DNA of 64,000 nucleotides from Cristatella mucedo (taxonomy: Eukaryota > Bryozoa > Phylactolaemata > Cristatellidae), in contig WPIO01000064.1 of NCBI GenBank assembly GCA_009760855.2, forward strand, positions 280,001 to 344,000, written 5' to 3'. The notes beneath the pieces were generated by a model. It was not told where the DNA came from. It searched no databases and saw only the letters and a program-made list of their open reading frames with translations. Positions 12,000 to 24,494 of the stretch are shown one piece after another (positions within the stretch are counted from its first letter, which is position 1; the number at the start of each line of letters is the position of its first letter). The position numbers and the translations under genes are program-made.

Positions 12000-13710
12000 A
12001 TGGGGAGCCGGCCGTTCCGATTTGTCCGACGTCCGGGGCAGTGCATATCAGGTTACAAGGGGTCAAATCAGCCAGAGCCCAGACGTTTTTAGCAGCCCTT
12101 TGGATGTAGGGAATGCTGACTTTGCCTCGTGTGAGTCATGCGGCTGCCAGTGTGGGGGGGCACTGCTGGATCTCCCAGATCGTCCGGCCAGCGATGGCCA
12201 GTAAACAGAGGTCTCTGGCTGCTGTGCACTTGGAGGCATAGCACGATCGGTGTGACTCACACAGCAAAACAGACAGCCCAAACACGGAAGTCTTTTCCTG
12301 GAAGTGGTGGAAGTCACAAGTCCGAACACCACTAGCCCACGGGCTATGAACTGAAGTCTTCCGGGCCTACAACAGCTAATTGCTGTGGGTAGGGCAGACA
12401 ACTTCCTTGCCACAGTCAATCCTTGTCAGGGTCGTCCATTCCTGTATTATTCAACTGATGATCACTCAACATTCCAGCTAGCCGGGTGCTTCACCTGACG
12501 AAGAGACCCCAGACATTACCCCCCCCCCCCGACCCATTCAAAGCCCACCTCTTGACGGCCTAGAGTGGGTACCGGAGTACACCTAGGGCTCGTTGGCTCG
12601 CCCAGATCGTAGCATTTATATTCGTCTCTGTGATGCTGTCCATGTGCACTGCCACCGAGAGCCTGTAGCGTCTGCAGAGGCCTAGCTCCGGCGGTTACGA
12701 TGTGCTCCACTGCTCCTACTCATTGGCAGCGGTGCCGAACATGTCGTTAGAGCTCACCTCCATTCAACAAGCCCAACCTTCGTACGTAGTAACGACGTCT
12801 GTGCGACTGGAACGAGAGAGCTGTTGGGACATCCCGCACTGCCTCAGTAAAGCCCACTGGGTAGCCGAGCAGCTCTGCACAAGCATGAGGTCACCCGAGG
12901 TCACCTCAGCCAGCCTTGCACTCAATGAGTTCACGTAAATAGAGCTGACCTCGTTCGTACGTCTTCCGGATCCTGTCCGACGTTTGAAGGTCATTATCGG
13001 ACCACATCCTAGTGTGCGCACCTACCAGTTTCACCTCAGGCAATGCAGCCCCTTGGGTGGTGGTTCTGCCAGCACGCTGACGCTTGGACGTCGGTCGTCG
13101 CCTCGCTCGGGCGATCCGTCGGCGGACGCCGAGCAGCTATAGCCGGCTACGAAGATTCAAGGTCGGCGGCTTACGCGACCGGAAGCTCTCATAACCGAGG
13201 TGCCAGCGGAGCGCCGGGCTTGACAGACTGAGCTGGATAGGGTGAGCTAGAATAGTAGCACTAGGAAAGTTTGAGAATGTAGGTATTAGATTCGACTGCA
13301 AAGAAGAGAGACATTTTCAAGAGGGTCGCTGGCTGCGCTGAGCAGCTTTCTCTTCTGTCTTGGGCATCTGTCGCCGGCTGCTCCAGTACTCCCCCTTACC
13401 AAGCGGCTGCGAGTGAACGCAACCCACGTGGCCAAATTTCCGCTCGTCTGAATTAGAGGCAAACGCTAGTCCTGACGATGTGCGTGCCATAGAATTGACT
13501 CGATCTTCATCTAAAGTCTAACGTACCTGGAAGGGTAAAAAAAAAAGTTAGTCTGTGACCACAACTTCTTCGGATTCCAGCAGTCAATCTGCTAGTACAT
13601 ACCACTCAATATTCTTTTGGCCCGATGATATAGCTCAATGAAGCCACGTAATGGAGTAATAGCTGCACTGGAAATTTGTATATTTCGCCCTCAAGCGCCT
13701 AAATACTCAC
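12000..13710. other. No gene recognised
   Basis: This stretch upstream of the GPCR start is moderately GC-rich and has short ORFs in several frames. None has a recognisable domain or matching splice sites. A short poly-C run lies near 12520. Part of it may be GPCR promoter or 5' UTR. Confidence 0.5.
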
Positions 13711-13714
13711 ACTA

Positions 13715-14150
13715 GTAATAATAATCATTAAATCTATATAGCCCCCTAGGCTACTTTGCATATGCTGAGACGGAAGCATGTCAATTGGTTAGTAATACTA
13801 TGAATAATAGGTGATCTTCAACTTCTTTAAAAAAAATTTGAGCGGATGTCGTGTCGTCAGTTGGGAGTGAATCTTCTGCTTCGTGATCAAGTGAATTTAA
13901 GGCACTCTCTCCAAACGATTTGAGGTCGCCTGGCTGCACATCTGTGTGAGATTCAAGCACCAGACCAGCTAGAGGTACAACCCGGAGCCTGATCGGAGGC
14001 TATTGTGGATAAGTAGGCCGGAACCGGAGAATAAAGACCCTTCGAGTAAAAGAGCCATAGACTTGAAACGCTGCTTGATTGGGCGCCAATGCATGTTGTT
14101 TAGAAGTGACGCAGCGTGTCAGCGCCGACGTTCATGTCAGAAAATTTGAG
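13715..14150 (-). mobile_element. Diverged CR1-like LINE fragment
   Basis: Blocks parallel the family A minus-strand order: a GTTGGGAGTGAATC equivalent of GTCGGGAGTGAGTTC, then CCAAACGATTTGAGG, then a block like CTTGAAACGCTGCTTGATTG. The copy is old, and no reading frame survives. Confidence 0.5.
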
Positions 14151-14399
14151 CTGCAGAATATTGCACAAATTGTAGGCCACTGATTGTACTGTCAAAAATC
14201 CTCGGCTAAGACGATAAGAGAAAGTTACAGCATTGCGGGGGCTTAATTAAAAATTTTGAAATACGTCACCATAGGAGACTGAATAACTATTAAAAGACGC
14301 GAATTTATTGAAAAATTGAAAAAATATAAGTCACCATTCTATAAGTGAACCATTTTCATTCTCCCTTTTATATCGCTATTTCTCTTTATTGCTTCTTTT

Positions 14400-14407
14400 T
14401 CACACAC

Positions 14408-14447
<40 letters not shown>

Positions 14448-14532
14448 GCACACACACATACAGGCACGCACAAATGCATACACACACTCGTGAGTGTGTG
14501 CACACACAAGCGCGCCCACACACACACACCGG
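14400..14532. repeat. (CA)n microsatellite
   Basis: CA-repeat array with CG and TACAGG interruptions, followed by a short T run. There is no coding content. Confidence 0.95.
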
Positions 14533-14539
14533 TTTTTTT

Positions 14540-16150
14540 TGACTATCTCTCTCATTGTCATTTAATATCTCCAAGTAGACTTTAAAGACCAGTCTAGTCT
14601 TATAATGTTAATGGAATGCTTGACTCGGTAGTTTCTTCTCAATTTTTGCAATTTTTTACTGGCGTTCAAGAACAGCAAAGCCCAGTGTAAGCTTCAATTA
14701 CAGTGTTGTGCCGAAGCTCGTAAACTCTGTGGCTGGTCTTATACAATTCGTTGCTTAACTCAACACTTGGGACGGCCTTCAAATTTTCATATTTGTCCTA
14801 CTGCCCAAACATTTTGTCGACCTTACACTACGGATTTTCTATCTGAATGTATTAATAACAAGACTGGATTGACGATACGATTGCAGAAATGAATACGATT
14901 CTTGTGTAAGGTTTAATAATCCGGCTCTAGCTGGGAATCGCTAAGGGTATCTGTCGATATGGTGCTGAAGGTGAAATTGTAGCCCGTCTCTAGCCAAGTG
15001 ACACACTTCATCACTGAATGCTTCTGAAGACGCCTTGAGGCCTAGAGTTAAGCTTCGATTGCTTCTCCGAGATGGAGACAACCCTAAGATTGCTCAGACG
15101 GGTGCCGCTAAGAAGGCGCCAAAAATTCTTGATAAATGTTTTATAAGCTTGAGCCTATCGATTGATATAAGTTGACGCTAAAGTCGAATCCAACTACCGA
15201 GGAATTTTATAGGCATCCATTTTCTTATTCGATGTTGAACTTAATTTATTAAGGCTCTAAAAGGCTCTCGTAAAAATTTGCTTGTCGCTGAGCCAGATCA
15301 CTTCCAGCTGTGAGACAAACGACGACGTAACGACACTGTATTAGCTGTTATGAGCATTTTGCCCTAAGCCGAAAGTGAGCTCAATCTGTAAATAGACATT
15401 ACCGTCTTAGCTGGACCAACTGGCTACAGACTCGGACTTTTTAAAGCACTTTAGCCCCGCCGTCACATTCTGTTAGCCTGTGTTGCCTAATTAAAACTCA
15501 CTGGCTTTCCTCTTGGTCTGCTTTCTTTTAAAGTTATTAAATTATTTTTATATAGATTAGACAGAATTGGATGCGCTCAGGCATGCACTCGTAGTACATC
15601 GCTAAGTTTATTCTTTTTAATGAATCCGAGTTTCTTGGAGATATAAGTATCTACTCGTTCAAATAACTGCAGACTGTGTGACCCTAAAAAGTTGCGACCA
15701 GCCGAATTTCCAGCTCCAGAATAAAAATAATTTCTTTTACTAATTTCTATACAATTCTATTATATTATAATTATATTAGAATTTAATCACTTTTAGTCGA
15801 TTTACTGCCTTCCCTGAAAGGCGAAAATTAGTTGACATCCTAGTCCTAAAAGGGTTATCTCGCAGCCACAAAACTCTATCCAGGCCCATTGTGGATCTGA
15901 TGATTTTTTGTTGGAATCCCTGGATTTGTAGTCACTCAGACTTCGGGTGCCGCAATCTATTCAACCTAACCTCGAATACGATAATTGTCTAGGACCCGCA
16001 TGTATTGTTAACTTTCGAGCTGAGAAGAAATTAGTTAGAAATATGGCCAGGAGAGCTGTGCTTAGCGAACAAGAAATATCTTGCTTGTGGTCACTGCGTT
16101 GATCCGTGTGCATAAGAATGCATAGAAAAAGTATCTCAGTACTTTCGGGG
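14540..16150. other. Intergenic, no gene recognised
   Basis: AT-rich sequence with only short random ORFs. No domain, repeat tail or splice-linked exon was recognised. Confidence 0.5.
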
Positions 16151-16158
16151 CAGTATTG

Positions 16159-16640
16159 AAGTCTTCGCATCCATGAGCGAACTTCTCGGGACAAACAGCA
16201 GGTAGCGATGATTCAGACAGCCATGCTCACATTGATGATCGAGGCGGAGCAGTCTCACTCCCAGTACTTTGCATATGTGGATGAAAATTGTTATGTCTAC
16301 TTCGTTGAAAAAACTGCTTATTTGTCGTTGCGCCTCCAAAGCGTGCATGCTCTGCCTTTTGCAAGCATTGAACTAGAACCTGCAAAAATCCTTTAAAATA
16401 GTATGCATGGATTCCATAGATGATTTTGGTACAACAGCTATGACAAAAAAAGCATCCTCGCGTGCAGACCTCAGACAGAGTTTCCCTACGGCTGTAAGAG
16501 TCCTTTGGCAAAGACAGAAAGGCCAGCAAGTAAAGAGTTTCAAAAATGTAGACGTTACGTCACAAGCTCGCTAGTTTGGATGCGGATTCCTTAACTAAGC
16601 AGGCTCGAGCTTTTGCTAGTTCACGGAGCTGGAGACTGTG
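16159..16640. repeat. 482-bp dispersed repeat, copy 1
   Basis: Nearly identical to 20025-20507, with a few substitutions and a one-base length difference. Its right half resembles minus-strand CR1-like sequence (CTGTAAGAGTCCTTTGGC, then AGGCCAGCAAGTAA) by block order. The left half is unrecognised. Confidence 0.85.
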
Positions 16641-17340
16641 CGTTATCAAGAGCATTATTATTACTATTTTTAATAAACTATATTGATTGCAAGCCAGGTG
16701 TCTGCAAGCAAAAGCAAATTAGCACAATCGTTCATTCCGTGGAACTTCAAAACTAAAATTCAGAGATTAAAGAGAGGACTTTTTGGGGTTTAGGAAAGTG
16801 GCTGACAAAGTAGAGCCGGACGTTTTGAGTCACTCTTAGAGAAACTCGCTCAGAAGGGGCGGCGGAACCTCACGACTTGCAAAGGCCAAGCTAAGGATAA
16901 TAGCAGCTTAATTGAGGTAAAATGTTGCCCTGTGTTTAAGAACGTCTGAAGATGAAAGCGCGAGCATTTCACTAGATTGCACCTAGTACAATGTCAACCT
17001 TTCTGTCTGCGTTGCAGCAGGCTAATCGGTAACGGCCTTTCTTTGTTTCATTACACGCAGCTGGTGCTCTTAATTTTTTCGTCATTGTCTGCTACATGGG
17101 TTCATTCGAAGAGTTCTGCTCCATTAATTTAAAGTCATCCATCACATGCTCTCTTGGAAAGCAAATTTACGAATTATCAAAGTCCTTTGATTCCAAGCCA
17201 AGGATATCCTCACAGTACTGCTAATGTTTGTTATGCTTCCAAAGGCAAAGATTCTTATGCATATCCGGAGGCGAACACATTAGCAAAGGAAATTACTTAA
17301 ATAGATTTGAATTTTAGAAGATTTATCGGCCCCATTTGCT

Positions 17341-17440
17341 CAGCCGCAGAATAGCCTTAACGGCTATCACCACCGCTTGCATTCGGCAATAAAGGACCGC
17401 CCACAGGAGGATTCGAACCTGCGACCTCGGTTGTGGAGAG
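17341..17440 (-). mobile_element. tRNA-derived SINE (type 1), 5'-truncated
   Basis: On the minus strand it has the B box GGTTCGAATCC and the shared body (GGGCGGTCC, GCAAGCGGTGGTGATAGCC). The A-box end is lost into a short GAGAGAGAG run at about 17435. Confidence 0.7.
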
Positions 17441-17733
17441 AGAGAGCAACTTCTTTCCTTTTTACATCCTGCTGTTTTTGATAATAGGGCACGGTCGGCT
17501 AGTTGAGATCAACAAATTTTACATGATAATCTAAAAAGAAAACATGCAAATCGACGTCGCCCAGTAGCTCACCAGAGCCCAGCTACGCAGCTATCGCAAA
17601 TGGTCAAAGCCAAGAATCTCATGCAGTGCATGCAGCGCAGATATTGCAAATGCTGCACTTGTTTCCCATCCGTAGTCGACTGACAAAACAGTGTGAAAAG
17701 CTTGTCATATCAGCATAAAATTCTAGCTCAAAA

Positions 17734-18340
17734 GTGTGTGCCAATGTGTGCCGCGCCTTTTTTGAAATGAGGATCGAGAGGATTCTATCGTCGATGAAGT
17801 GCACAGATTTAAAGTGCAATTCTTCTTTCGTACAATTGTCGTCGCTCCTTTATCTCCCTTGTTGCACGGCTTGCCGTGTTGAGCATGCACGTGACCTTTT
17901 CGCATTATTTTACCGAACGCATTTGCTGAAACACTGGGACCGTCAAAAGCTAATGAATCATTGTGATGTTGTGTCCACTTCACTAAGAGCACATGCCGAA
18001 TGTGGTGTTCTCATGGCGCACATTGAGAAGGTGGCGCTGGAAGAGACGCTTCAGTCACTCTGGCATTCACTCTCAGCCGATTATCGCCCTTCAGTCCGTG
18101 ATTTGGTGAGTTATATTCTCAAATTCGGCCTCGCAGAAATTTTCACATACGTAGCGGTCGCTTTACGCACTATCCTTTCAATGCCAGTCAGCGTTGCAAG
18201 CTGCGAGTTACGTTTTCTAAATTGAAGCTCATAAAATCCTATTCGCGCTCAACCATGGCGCAAGAGAGACTTCATTCATTATCAACGATATCCACCGAAC
18301 AGCAACTAAGTGCTGAGCTTGATTAGACTACATTTATCGA
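17734..18340 (+). pseudogene. hAT transposase C-terminal relic
   Basis: An open stretch of 163 codons (17734-18225) ends in LRTILSMPVSVASCE, matching the hAT dimerisation-domain pattern (LR.LL..PVSVAS.ERSFS.LK). After the stop the same pattern goes on in broken form to about 18330. Upstream, HARDLFALFYRTHLL and the 1-163 region are consistent with the preceding transposase segment but not diagnostic. No BED finger or terminal repeats were found, so this is a decayed transposon. Confidence 0.6.
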
Positions 18341-19005
18341 AGCATGCGTGAGCTGAAAGCGAGCTGCGTTTCTCTTTGAGTGAAAAACTAAATAGTTCGA
18401 ACTTTTTAACTGCTATTCTATATGTGTCAACTTTAAATAAAATATTAATTTATGAACTTAAAATAAACTATTGACTTTGAATTCAGGGGCACGAAATCAA
18501 AAAATGGCTGGCGGCCTCCAAAAATCACGCGGTGACTCATCGGCCAGACATCCTGCGAGAATAAAAACACGGGTCTGCATTTTAACGTCGCCGGAGCTAT
18601 AAAAAGTTTCTGTTTACTAAGAATTCTAATTCTAATTAAGCACTACCCATTGCTAAGCTTACGTGAGCACTTTTAGAGTCACAAGATGCATAACGTTTAT
18701 AATATTCTGGACAATTCCATAATTTGAATACAAGGTGACAAAGCGGGGTCACTTCAAATATTCTACTTCCTTACGCTTATAGCTGCAGCATACATAATTC
18801 CTCAAGCTACACTTAGCTGAAACCATATAGATAGCAATATCTAAAGCTCAAATTAGCCATTGAAGGTAAAAAAAATAGAGCTCCTTACGAGAAAATCACC
18901 AACCTGCACACTTCCTTCTCGTCTTAGCTAAATGTTTCTACCGCTCAGGTGAGTCCCTAAGAATTACTCCAAGTACCAGTACTGTAAACTTCAATGGATG
19001 GCAGC
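18340..19005. other. Intergenic, no gene recognised
   Basis: AT-rich and without recognisable domains or repeats. Confidence 0.5.
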
Positions 19006-19006
19006 A

Positions 19007-19440
19007 GTGCAAGAATTTTTTCTGCCCGCTCCTCAATCGTCTAGTAACCACTGAGTTGAGTAATTCCGAGCATGGTTTAGATAACCAGCAGGATTTGACC
19101 GTTGAAAATTCCCTCTCAATTGCATCAGTCTTGTGACCGAGCGTCGAACAGTGATTCACAACTATTGCGAAACTACATCCACTTTCCTGCTGCCTACTGT
19201 ATCAAATCGTATCCAGCCATCATGAGCTGCTACTTCCCTGCTACTCCCCACCTCAACTGCCCTCGTGACTCAGCTATTCGTATGCCTTTCTCTTTGGTGC
19301 TCGAGCTGACGTCTGTTGGCTCCAGAATGCGCGTCGAAAGTAGCTTAGGCTGTGAGTTCGCTATAGAAGCCTCTCCTGCATACCATCCACTTAGGCCTTA
19401 TGACTTTTTGGAGCTACGCGCGGATATAAACTGCATTACA
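19007..19440 (+). mobile_element. LINE family B, 3' end (copy 1 of duplicated block)
   Basis: It shares an order of blocks with 46287-46640 and 48680-48920, such as CTGCTACTTC(C/T)(C/A)TGCTACTC and AG(C/T)(C/A)GCTTAGGCTGTGAG. The family B ORF end in the 46 kb copy reads NSLPQFLRND near its start and CSIQNSPA at its end. This copy is frame-broken. It duplicates 22698-23128. Confidence 0.65.
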
Positions 19441-20024
19441 TGATTTCGCTCTGCGCTTGCTCCGCCTCTTTTCACAGTTTATCATCTCCCTCTTGAAGAT
19501 GTGTTCGCCGAGCACAATCTGGGCTTTCCTCTCTATGCAGATTGCACTCAATTCTAGCTTTGCTTTCATCTCTAGCAGCCCTCGAACAAGCTGAAAAATC
19601 TACCCAGCCTTTCTGCCCGTATTGATGACATCCGTCTACGGATAGTAGCAAACTTTATTGAATTGTATGACGACAAAGCCAACTTATTAGCTACGGGCAA
19701 ACCAAGTGCGATACAGAAATTGGAAAAACTGACGCTCAAAGTCGGCTCCGCCAGCATATCTCCTGTTGAATCTGCATGCAATCTAGGTTTCCCGTTCCAA
19801 ATTGACCTTTCATTAGACGACCACATCAGCTCCTTAGTTCAGTGAATTTTGCCTACTTTCTGCTACACAATATTTCCAAACTTCGGGCTCGCTCAGACAG
19901 GGATATAACAACCAAATTTGCCTGTGCATCTGTGACATCCCGTCTTGACTTTCGCAACTCAGTGCTTGCTATTCTCCGTAGGAGTGCAATCAGGCGCTTA
20001 CAGCTGGTGCAATACTCTCTGCAA
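19440..20024 (+). mobile_element. CR1-like LINE family A, reverse-transcriptase fragment
   Basis: It encodes broken RT text with LPLEDVFAEHNLG and YADC (the catalytic YADD with its last Asp changed). KLEKLTLKVGSASISP and LSLDDHISS follow. It is cut by the 483-bp repeat at 20025. A near-identical copy runs at 23128-23690. Confidence 0.75.
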
Positions 20025-20507
20025 AAGTCTTCGCATCCATGAGCGAACTTCTCGGGACAAACAACAGGCAGCGATGATTCAGACAGCCATGCTCACATTG
20101 ATGATCGAGGCGGAGCAGTCTCACTCCCAGTACTTTGCATATGAGGATGAAAATTGTTATGTCTACTTCTTTGAAAAAACTGCTTATTTGTCGTTGCGCC
20201 TCCAAAGCGTGCATGCTCTGTTTCTTGCAGGCATTGAACTAGAACCTGCGCAAAATCCTTTAAAATAGTATGCATGGATTCCATAGATGATTTTGGTACA
20301 ACAGCTATGACAAAAAAAGCATCCTCGCGTGCAGACCTCAGACAGAGTTTCCCTGCGGCTGTAAGAGTCCTTTGGCAAAGACAGAAAGGCCAGCAAGTAA
20401 AGAGTTTCAAAAATGTAGACGTTACGTCACAAGCTCGCTAGTTTGGATGCGGATTCCTTAACTAAGCAGGCTCGAGCTTTTGCTAGTTCACGGAGCTGGA
20501 GACTGTG
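20025..20507. repeat. 483-bp dispersed repeat, copy 2
   Basis: Second copy of the 16159-16640 unit. It breaks into a CR1-like fragment: the flanking text GCTGGTGCAATACTCTCTGC stops where the CR1 reading frame would go on. In the paralogous block at 23690 that LINE continues uninterrupted. Confidence 0.85.
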
Positions 20508-20754
20508 AAGTTATGTGGTCAGCCTTACAAATACCTTTTTGTAGCATGACAATTTTACTCGAAACAGAGGATTTGATAGTCGTATATAGGTACTTCCAAT
20601 CTAGTCTACATTAATTAGCTATAAATAAACCAGCTTGACTCCAGAGCCTATTGTATTCATCCAGCAAAAGATTTTTTTGCAAGAAGAGCTCACATCGCGT
20701 GCAAATGCTACTCGGGAGATTATTACTAAGCATATTTTCCGGTTCCGGATTTCT

Positions 20755-21090
20755 AGCAATAATAATAATAATAATAATGCTTTTGATAAAGCGCCCTCAC
20801 AGAACTCAGTTTCTTTCTAGGCGCTTTAAATTTACTGCACAGGCAAACGCGATTGAATGGTGAGCAATGTCATGCCTGATTAACAACATAAATAACACGA
20901 TTAGGATTGACATGTACAGGGTCAGCATGCAAGTGTGGTTAGTGGCAGCATGCACAGTGTCAGCAAGCACAAGCACATAAAGGAAAAATCACAGGGACCC
21001 ACTAAATGCTGTCCTAAATAGGCGTGTTTATAGCTTCTTTTTAAATTCGTTCAAGTCAGGGGATATTGTGACGCAAGTTGGGAGTGAGTT
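20755..21090 (-). mobile_element. CR1-like LINE family A, 3' fragment
   Basis: Minus-strand copy with an (ATT)n tail at 20755, the TTTGATAAAGCGCCCTCACA 3' end and the internal GACCCACTAAATGCTGTCCT block. It stops shortly after GTTGGGAGTGAGTTC. Confidence 0.8.
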
Positions 21091-21411
21091 CATTCCTTTT
21101 GACTTTCCTCTGCTTACGAAAATGACCCACCACACATTGCCAGATGTAAGCAATGCGCGCTGCAGGGAATTTGAGAGAGTCTGTCGTACTGGAAGGCAGG
21201 GTGGACCAAACTCACACGAAGTACTCTCTGTTATCGGCAGAGAACGTATGCCCGTGAGCAATGATTTTGTTCGACGATGAAGTTGGCAATGGGAAAGTAT
21301 ATATCCCAAAAATTAGGTTACCTAGAGTACAATCTTTGTGTAAATATCCTTCAAAGTTTAACCGAATGACCGAGCGAAAATTTTAAGGCTATCATGCATC
21401 ACTGATTTGGC

Positions 21412-21565
21412 CCTGTGGCTAAGGTGCTCGCCTTTAACGACCGAGGTCAACTCAAGGTGAATGCATTTGATGACCGAGGTCATGGGCTCGAGCCCGGTGA
21501 CGTATGTGAAGCACCTGAATTGATATTAAGTTACTTTAGGGTTCTATACAAATCAAGTACATATC
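21412..21565 (+). mobile_element. tRNA-derived SINE (type 2) with CR1-like tail
   Basis: The head has an A box TGGCTAAGGTG and a B box GGGCTCGAGCCC (about 21484-21495). The tail reads GAAGCACCTGAATTGATATT and then AAGTTACTTTAGGGTTCTAT. That closely follows the CR1 3' end at 57440 (GAAGCGCCTGAATAGAGATT, AAGTTCTCTTGGGGTGCTAT). Sister copy at 39765-39915. Confidence 0.75.
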
Positions 21566-21569
21566 TCTT

Positions 21570-22690
21570 TTATTATCAGACGTTTGCCGTGTGAAATCTT
21601 CAAATAATCTAAGAGCTAAACCACTGCAGCCCAATACCAGTGATGCCCAGGCGAGACGAAGAGCGGTGTGGTCAGCGATGGCGATCAATCATTCCAAACC
21701 TTTCTCTCGAAAAGAAATGTTATCAACCAAATAAAGCACCACTGTGAGGTTTTAAAAATGATGTGGACATTTACTTTAAGTTAAAGCGGGACTGAGAAGT
21801 TTGCCGTAGACAGCGTAATTTTTGTGAACTGATTAGATCTCAATGCCAAGTGGAGTTTCTTCGTTTAATCAGGCCTTCAGGTCAGCGCTCAGATGGCCTA
21901 CCACGAAATTCTTTGATATGACTGATAGAAAAAAGACTAGCTGTAGTTATTTTAGATCAGTAAATGGGGTAATGTTCATGTCTCAAGCGGGTGAGGATTG
22001 GCCTATAAAAGTATAGGTTTCTGTGCTATTCTACCCTCAAGACGAAATCTGTAGCTTAGTTCCACTCAGATTGCAGTTTATTGTCCAGTATTTTAATACG
22101 ATTTCTCAACGTTTGGTGTTGAAATTTTTTAAATCTCAATCGATGAGCAAGCTGTCTGCTTAAACTGGGAGATTATTTTGAGATTATTAGAGCAGTAGCG
22201 GAATCGAAGTGGGATGGTGAAAATTGCAGGAAGTACTAGTGAGATATAAAACAATGAGATGAGAGCAGAGAGCTGGAAGTTAACGTGGGAATTAAGCATC
22301 AAAGGGAGGTTGAGGAGCTGTGATTATGCAATACAAATGAAATAAATTATTAGACCAGATCTATTAATCTGTAAAACTGTTTTGGATGTAGCGCCGTCAG
22401 GAGAATCACTATTATGGTGATAATGTGCTGCAGTTATAATTCTAAGTTCACACTCCTGCATGGGAAAGTCTGACTGTACTCAACTCTAGACTTGACTCTT
22501 TGATATTTAAATGCTAGTACCGGCATGAATCTGTCTGCTTTATTCAGAGGCAAACCGCTAACCATTGTTAATGAAAATGCTCTCAGCTTATGTAATAACT
22601 AAGCGTAATGTGCATATGATTAATATTAATCCTAATTCTCTAGCCGTTAATAACTCATATGGCAGCCATACAGTGCTGTTACTTAAGCCA
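21570..22690. other. Intergenic, no gene recognised
   Basis: AT-rich, with no ORF of note and no recognised repeat. Confidence 0.5.
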
Positions 22691-22697
22691 TGTAGCC

Positions 22698-24250
22698 TGC
22701 AAGAATTTGCCGCCCGCTTGTCAATCGTCTTGTAACCACTGAGTTGAGTAATTCCGAGCATGGTTTAGATAACCAGCAGGATTTGACCGTTGAAAATTCC
22801 CTCTCAATTGCATCAGTCTTGTGACCGAGCGTCGAACAGTGATTCACAACTATTGCGAAACTACATCCACTTTCCTGCTGCCTACTGTATCAAATCGTAT
22901 CCAGCCATCATGAGCTGCTACTTCCCTGCTACTCCCCACCTCAACTGCCCTCGTGACTCAGCTATTCGTATGCCTTTCTTTTTGGTGCTCGAGCTGACGT
23001 CTGTTGGCTCCAGAATGCGCGTCGAAAGTAGCTTAGGCTGTGAGTTCGCTATAGAAGCCTCTCCTGCATACCATCCACTTAGGCCTTATGACTTTTTGGA
23101 GCTACGCGCGGATATAAACTGCATTACATGATTTCGCTCTGCGCTTGCTCCGCCTCTTTTCACAGTTTATCATCTCCCTCTTGAAGATGTGTTCGCCGAG
23201 CACAATCTGGGCTTTCCTCTCTATGCAGATTGCACTCAATTCTAGCTTTGCTTTCATCTCTAGCAGCCCTCGAACAGGCTGAAAAATCTACCCAGCCTTT
23301 CTGCCCGTATTGATGACATCCGTCTACGGATAGTAGCAAACTTTATTGAATTGTATGACGACAAAGCCAACTTATTAGCTACGGGCAAACCAAGTGCGAT
23401 ACAGAAATTGGAAAAACTGACGCTCAAAGTCGGCTCCGCCAGCATATCTCCTGTTGAATCTGCATGCAATCTAGGTTTCCCGTTCCAAATTGACCTTTCA
23501 TTAGACGACCACATCAGCTCCTTAGTTCAGTGAATTTTGCCTACTTTCTGCTACACAATATTTCCAAACTTCGGGCTCGCTCAGACAGGGATATAACAAC
23601 CAAATTTGCCTGTGCATCTGTGACATCCCGTCTTGACTTTCGCAACTCAGTGCTTGCTATTCTCCGTAGGAGTGCAATCAGGCGCTTACAGTAAGTGCAA
23701 AACTCTGCAGCTGGGCTCGTCTGTCGGGAGCGTCGCAATTGCCACATCGCACCATTTCTAGTTTACCTGCACAGGCACCCAATCACGCAGCGCATCGATT
23801 TCAAGGTTTGTCACTTACTTTTAGGCCCCTTCATTTTCTGGCTCCAGCCTACCTATTAGGACTACTCCCCCACCAGGCGAAGAATCGTACAACAGGCTGT
23901 TCTGCCTCGAGTCGTTTAGCCATACCTCTTGAGAACCTTAAGACCGTTGGAGACCCTACCTTTAGTTCCCATGCTCCCAAAGCGTAGACGTCACTATCGA
24001 CGCACGTGGCAACGTCCCTTCCAATGACGAAATTTAGAGAGGAGCTTAAAACGCACCTGCTTATTATAGAATTTGGTGGGTCTTTGTGAATTGTTCTTCG
24101 TTTGCATGTGCCTTCATACACTATGCCTGCTGCTTGCGCATGTTACCATCAATCATTTGGTAATGCTTTCTATATAGCATCTTAAAAGTGCCTAGAAAGA
24201 ATTTTAGTTCTGCGAAGGTGCTGTACAAATACATCATTATTATTATTATT
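22698..24250 (+). mobile_element. Duplicated LINE block: family B 3' end followed by family A copy with intact tail
   Basis: 22698-23690 repeats 19010-20000 almost base for base. Unlike copy 1, the family A part continues through CRRVWERR-type text (broken), SLTFRPLHFLAPAYLLGLLP and a KTHLL equivalent. It ends in the 3' stem-loop and an (ATT)n tail at about 24245. This shows the uninterrupted state of the element cut at 20025. Confidence 0.8.
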
Positions 24251-24388
24251 AAGCTAATACAGGGTGCATGTGACTGAGCGGATTAACCCAGCTAGCTGCA
24301 CTTTGCTGCTTGAAAATTGACCTAAACCAATGTGATCAGGGTAACAGTTACTTATTCATCTCAAAAAGCCAATAACTAGCCTATAATA

Positions 24389-24494
<106 letters not shown>

